A DNA stretch of 64,000 bases from JAEZBP01 sp963832725 (GTDB lineage: Bacteria > Myxococcota_A > Polyangia > Polyangiales > Sandaracinaceae): positions 62,001-126,000 of the forward strand of contig CAWHVG010000007.1 in NCBI GenBank assembly GCA_963832725.1. The letters are read 5' to 3'. Below the pieces are notes generated by a model. It was given only the letters and a program-made list of their open reading frames with translations, ran no database searches and had not been told where the DNA came from. Both the position numbers and the translations under genes were made by a program. Below are positions 60,474-64,000 of the stretch, one piece after another. Numbering within the stretch: position 1 is the stretch's first letter; each line of letters opens with the position of its first letter.

Positions 60474-61923
60474 TCAGCGTTGGTCGAGCGTGGTGAGCGT
60501 CGAGCCGCATCGCGGGTCGGCGAGGCAGGTCGCGAGCGCTCGGATCCGCGTCTCGGAGTCGCGACCGTCGAGCCACAGATCGGGCAAGAACCCTCGGCTC
60601 TCTCGAAAGCGCCCGGTCGGGTCGGTGTGCGCGCGCATGCCGAGGGAGATCCACACCCGACTCTCCGGCAAGCGGTACCAGCGCAGCTCGCCGACCTTCA
60701 TGGTGCCTTCGGTGTTCTCGCCGACGACGACGGTGCCGGGGAGCTGTCGCGCCAGGAGCACCGACGTCTCGCACGCAGAGCCGCAGCCGCAATCGACGAC
60801 GAGCATCAATCGCCCCCGGTAGGGCTCCGGTGCCAGTCCGTCCAGCACGAGGGCCTCCGGATCGCGGTCGCGGAAAAGGCCGCGGGTGACCATCGCGTCG
60901 CGCAGCTCGCGCTCGGCGCGGCTCACCCGCGCGTCGAGCCACGCCCTTCCGTCGCGGTCTCCACCGCCGAACGCGCGGACACAGCGCCAGAACGTGAGCG
61001 CGCCCTGCAGCGTTGTCTCGCTGGCGAGCGCGTCCGTCTCCCAGTAGCGGATTCGTTGCCTGGTCAGATGCCGAACCCAATCGAGGAGAAAGCGATCGCT
61101 GCCGCCGCCGGCGTGGCGCAGGTCGAGAACGATCACGGGAGCTTCGCGCAGCGTGTCGGCCGTGGCGACGAAACGGGTGAGCGCGCTCCGGTGGTCGGGG
61201 AAGAGCGTCCGGACCCGAAGCCATGGGAAAGGCGCCTCGATGTGCTCGAACGCGGGACCACGGTGGTCGAAGACGTCGAGCCGGACGAGCGCGTGTGTTC
61301 GCGTCGCGCCGTCGTCGAAGGCGCACTCGAATCGACTCGCGCGCGCGGCGCGAGAGCACGATGGGGACGTGCGCCAGCGCGGGCAGCTCGTCCGGCGTCG
61401 GTCGGAGCACCTCGGCGGCGGGCCGTCCGTCGCACGTGACGACCCGCCGGCCGGCGTCGTCCTCGTAGCCGGCCTCGGTGAGGGTGAAGCGCGCCTCGGG
61501 CGCCACGTAGGCTTGCCGGTGTCCGGCCGTCGAGCGCCAGCGCCGTCGCGGGTCGAAGGTCCAGAGCCCGACGTGGTTGTCGTCGACGAACCCGATGTGC
61601 GCGACGAGGAGATCGCGGAACGCGATCGGCGCCAGCGGCGTGTCGGGGATCGCCGCCCGCAGCTCGGTGAACGCGCGTGTCCAGCGGGCCTCGTCTCCAG
61701 ACATCTCGAAGCCCGCGTAGCCGCGCCGGAACAAGCGCTCGAGCACGTCGACGTCGCGCGCCATCGCTTCCGGGGACACGGCGCTCGGTCCGGGCGCGCG
61801 GCACTGACCCGCCGGGATCAGGAGCTCGTGATAGGCGAGGCGTACCCGCGGCAGGACGCCACCGCATCCGGCGAGCGCGAGGACACAGATCGCGAGGACA
61901 CAGAGCGCGAGCAGCCAGCGCAC
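60474..61923 (-). CDS. S41-type peptidase lipoprotein (one +1 frame break)
   Basis: A GTG start at 61923 gives a lipoprotein signal (WLLALCVLAICVLALAGC). The frame breaks at GAATC (61329-61333); reading it as GATC gives RESIECAFDDG and one 482-residue protein. The C-terminal part is a tail-specific (S41) protease domain: VIVLDLRHAGGGSDRFLLDW, LMLVVDCGCGSACETSVLLA with the Ser, and GTVVVGENTEGTMKVGELR. The GCGCGSACE context differs from the usual GSxxAS. The N-terminal region has VDDNHVGLWTFDP, which is like the pre-protease domain. It is likely an outer-membrane-attached periplasmic protease. The 274-bp upstream gap shows nothing clear. Confidence 0.78.
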
Positions 61924-62202
61924 GATCCAGCATCGTAGCAAGCCAGAGACCGGGCTGGCCGCGTCGTTCGCGTGGGATGGGTTGGCTGGCGAGAGGCACG
62001 AGCCAGCCATCTCTCGCTACGCCGTGGCAGCCACCACCCGCCGCCGGGATGCATCGACAAAGAAGCCTGGCACGCTCGGAGCCCGAGGCGAGCGCCTGCT
62101 GGCACGCCGAAGTCGTTGGTCGGCTGGGCAAGCCCAGTCCGGCGGCCGTTCCCGCGCGCCGCGGTGTCGTTTTCGAGCAGTCCCAGGCGGCCCCGCCGTC
62201 GG

Positions 62203-64000
62203 TCAGGTGTCGCTCGGCGCACGCTTCACATCTGTCCCCGGCGCGATCATGTAGCCGTCGCCGGTGGTCAAGAGGAGGTCGCCCAGACCGAGCTTGCGAA
62301 GCCGGTTGATGGTCACGTACACGCGCCGCGCGCCGGACTCCGGGCTCATCCGTTCGCCCGGCCAGCCCGCGTCGAGCACCCCGTCGAGGGAGATGGGCTC
62401 GCCGGGCGCCACCACGTGCTGCGCGACCAGCGCCTCCAGGATCCCGCGGAGGGCGCGGCGCCGTGTGAGGTCCACCGGCTCGTCTTCGCCCACCGAGAAC
62501 GAGCGACCGTCGCCCGCGACGTTCAGCCGCACGCCCGCGGTCGCGCCCTCGGCCATCGCCGCGATTCGCCTCGCTTCCGCGCCCGCGCTCGAGTCGAGGG
62601 GGATCGATGTGCCTCGCGCGAACGCGAGGAGGGCGCGAGTGACCGCGTCGCCGTCTCCGACCCGCGCGAAGGCCTCCTCCGCTGCCGTCTCGTGGCCGAG
62701 CCTCGCGCGCGCCGCGCCGACGTAGGCCCAGGTTCGCTCGTGGCGCGGGTGTCCGGCGGGGATCGCCGCCGCGCGCTCCTCGAGCGCCTCGCGGGCTGCG
62801 ACGAAATCGCCTCGCAGGAACGCCACCAGGCCGCCGAGCTCCCGCGCCTCGGCCGCCGGCCCGGCCAGCCCGAGCCAGCGTGCCCGTTCGAGCGCCGCGT
62901 CGGCATCGGCTTCCGCGCCCTCCAGATCGCCCTCCAGCATCCGCGCCCATCCGCGCACCAGGTGCTCCCGAGCCCACTGCCGCAGGTAGCCGAGCCGCTC
63001 GTAGACGGCGATGGCCGCGCTCGCGTGGCGCTCCGTCTCCTTCAGGCGCTCGGCGCGCAGCGTCAGCTCCGACAGCGAGGCGTGGACCAGCGCGATCAGC
63101 CCGGGAATCTCCGTCTGCTGAGCCAGCCGGAGCGCTCGTTCCAGCTCGGTCTGGGCCACCTCGGTGTCACCTCGCTCGGCGTACAAGTACCCGAGCCCGT
63201 TGCGCGCGTTCACCTCGTCGCTGGCGCGCCCGCTCCGCTGCGCGGCCTCCAGCGCGTGCTGCAGATGCCGCCCGAACGCGTCGAGGTCGCCGTCGCGGAA
63301 GCGGTTGGCGGCCAGGTTGCGCGCGCACGACGCTTCCGTCGCCACGTCGCCCGCCTCCACGGCGCTCGCGAGGGCGCGTTCGAGCGCTCCGTCGGACTCG
63401 GCGAGCTCGCCCGACCATCGAAGCACCCGCGCCACCGCCAGCTCGGCGCGCGCGAGCAGTCCGCGCTCACCGCTCCTCGCCGCCAGGGCGCGTGCCTCCT
63501 CCACCAGCTCCCGCTGCCGTCCGAACGGACCGCGCCGCTGGTAGGCCATGTGCAGCACCAGCGCCAGCCGGGCGGCGGTCTCCGGGTCGTCCTCGCTCGC
63601 CTCGTACGCCACCTCCAGGTTCGGCAGCTCGATCACCAGCCGCGCCGTACACGCCGCCTCGTCGGGGCTCTCGATGCCCTCGTCCCAGCGCTCGGCCGCG
63701 TCTCGGTAGTAGCGCGCGTGCCGACGTCGAACCTCGCCCGTGTCGCTGGCGAGCATCTTCGCGGCGTGCTCGCGAACCGCTCCGAAATGCCTGACGCGCA
63801 CCTCGTCGGGCAGCTCGGCGGCCGCCTCCGTGCGAAGGAGCGACTGCGCCACCAGCGACTCCAGCACCGTCAGCACGTCGGGCGCGCCGCGGTGCGCGCT
63901 CAGATCAATCACCGCCTCCGCCGCCTCCAGGTAGAAGCCGTCCCGAAACACGGCGCACTGCCCGAGCGCGTCTCGTTCCCACGGCTGGAGCAGCTCGAAC
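62203..64000 (-). CDS. ATPase-TPR-winged-helix regulator (partial at the window edge)
   Basis: The visible 598 codons are the C-terminal part of an AfsR/LuxR-like regulator. They begin in the ATPase lid (LLQPWERDALGQCAVFRDGF). TPR helices follow (LALVLHMAYQRRGPFGRQRELVEEARALAARSG, split by turns; RDGDLDAFGRHLQHALEAAQ; LAARARLGHET-type). The last ~90 residues are a winged-helix DNA-binding domain of the trans_reg_C type (ALRGILEALVAQHVVAPGE, then GVLDAGWPGERM and RRVYVTINRLRKLGLGDLLL). The start and Walker motifs lie beyond the window. The stop precedes the 279-bp gap before the S41 gene. It would regulate nearby genes, though the target is not clear. Confidence 0.82.
   Translation of the reverse strand, partial: FELLQPWERDALGQCAVFRDGFYLEAAEAVIDLSAHRGAPDVLTVLESLVAQSLLRTEAAAELPDEVRVRHFGAVREHAAKMLASDTGEVRRRHARYYRDAAERWDEGIESPDEAACTARLVIELPNLEVAYEASEDDPETAARLALVLHMAYQRRGPFGRQRELVEEARALAARSGERGLLARAELAVARVLRWSGELAESDGALERALASAVEAGDVATEASCARNLAANRFRDGDLDAFGRHLQHALEAAQRSGRASDEVNARNGLGYLYAERGDTEVAQTELERALRLAQQTEIPGLIALVHASLSELTLRAERLKETERHASAAIAVYERLGYLRQWAREHLVRGWARMLEGDLEGAEADADAALERARWLGLAGPAAEARELGGLVAFLRGDFVAAREALEERAAAIPAGHPRHERTWAYVGAARARLGHETAAEEAFARVGDGDAVTRALLAFARGTSIPLDSSAGAEARRIAAMAEGATAGVRLNVAGDGRSFSVGEDEPVDLTRRRALRGILEALVAQHVVAPGEPISLDGVLDAGWPGERMSPESGARRVYVTINRLRKLGLGDLLLTTGDGYMIAPGTDVKRAPSDT

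Overview
The window is about 70% GC chromosomal DNA, most likely from a myxobacterium (Myxococcota, Polyangiales, close to Sandaracinaceae). The evidence is the codon use, many lipoproteins with Asp-Ala-Gly-rich linkers, several eukaryote-like Ser/Thr kinases, a PilY1/minor-pilin operon, a large HNH-endonuclease gene of the kind found in these genomes, and a MoxR-vWA gene set. No taxonomic marker gene is present, so the assignment is inferred.

Layout. 0.2-7.3 kb: a deleted MFS transporter, an overlapping minus-strand operon (opine-dehydrogenase-like enzyme, EamA exporter, Mur-ligase-type amide ligase), then an RND/MMPL transporter. 7.6-13 kb: a repetitive exported protein, two cytoplasmic hypotheticals, a three-haem cytochrome c lipoprotein and a Cys-rich lipoprotein-like protein. 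13.1-16.7 kb: a DUF2063 protein, a DUF692 (MNIO) enzyme and a kinase-RDD membrane protein; with the Cys-rich gene these form a candidate metal/RiPP modification locus. 16.7-20.1 kb: arginine decarboxylase, a Uma2 remnant and a hypothetical. 20.2-28.4 kb is an accessory region: a ten-unit 43-bp repeat array with hairpin cores, a TrlF-type PHP/SMC-like ATPase, small orphan genes, and an HNH gene interrupted by two long palindromic elements. 28.4-31 kb: two coupled envelope proteins and a TerB-like protein. 31.3-38.5 kb: a five-gene MoxR/vWA system. 38.5-45.6 kb: the minor-pilin/PilY1 operon. 45.8 kb: tRNA-Leu(CAG) with a strong terminator. 46-49 kb: lipase, esterase and an NAD-binding protein. 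49.3-52.4 kb: the glyoxylate shunt (malate synthase, isocitrate lyase) with striking regulatory structures. 52.4-64 kb: a kinase-ATPase regulator, a sensor histidine kinase, a deoxyhypusine-synthase-like protein, an S41-type peptidase and the end of an ATPase-TPR-winged-helix regulator.

Sequence quality. Seven conserved genes contain eight +1 frame breaks. Removing one duplicated base at each restores an intact protein. Five of the eight turn a GATC into GATTC or GAATC, which points to systematic sequencing or assembly error. I annotate these genes as probably intact in the organism.

The most interesting loci are the opine-DH/EamA/Mur-ligase operon, the MNIO locus with its Cys-rich candidate substrate, the MoxR-vWA system, the repeat array beside the TrlF gene, and the structured aceB-aceA intergenic RNA.
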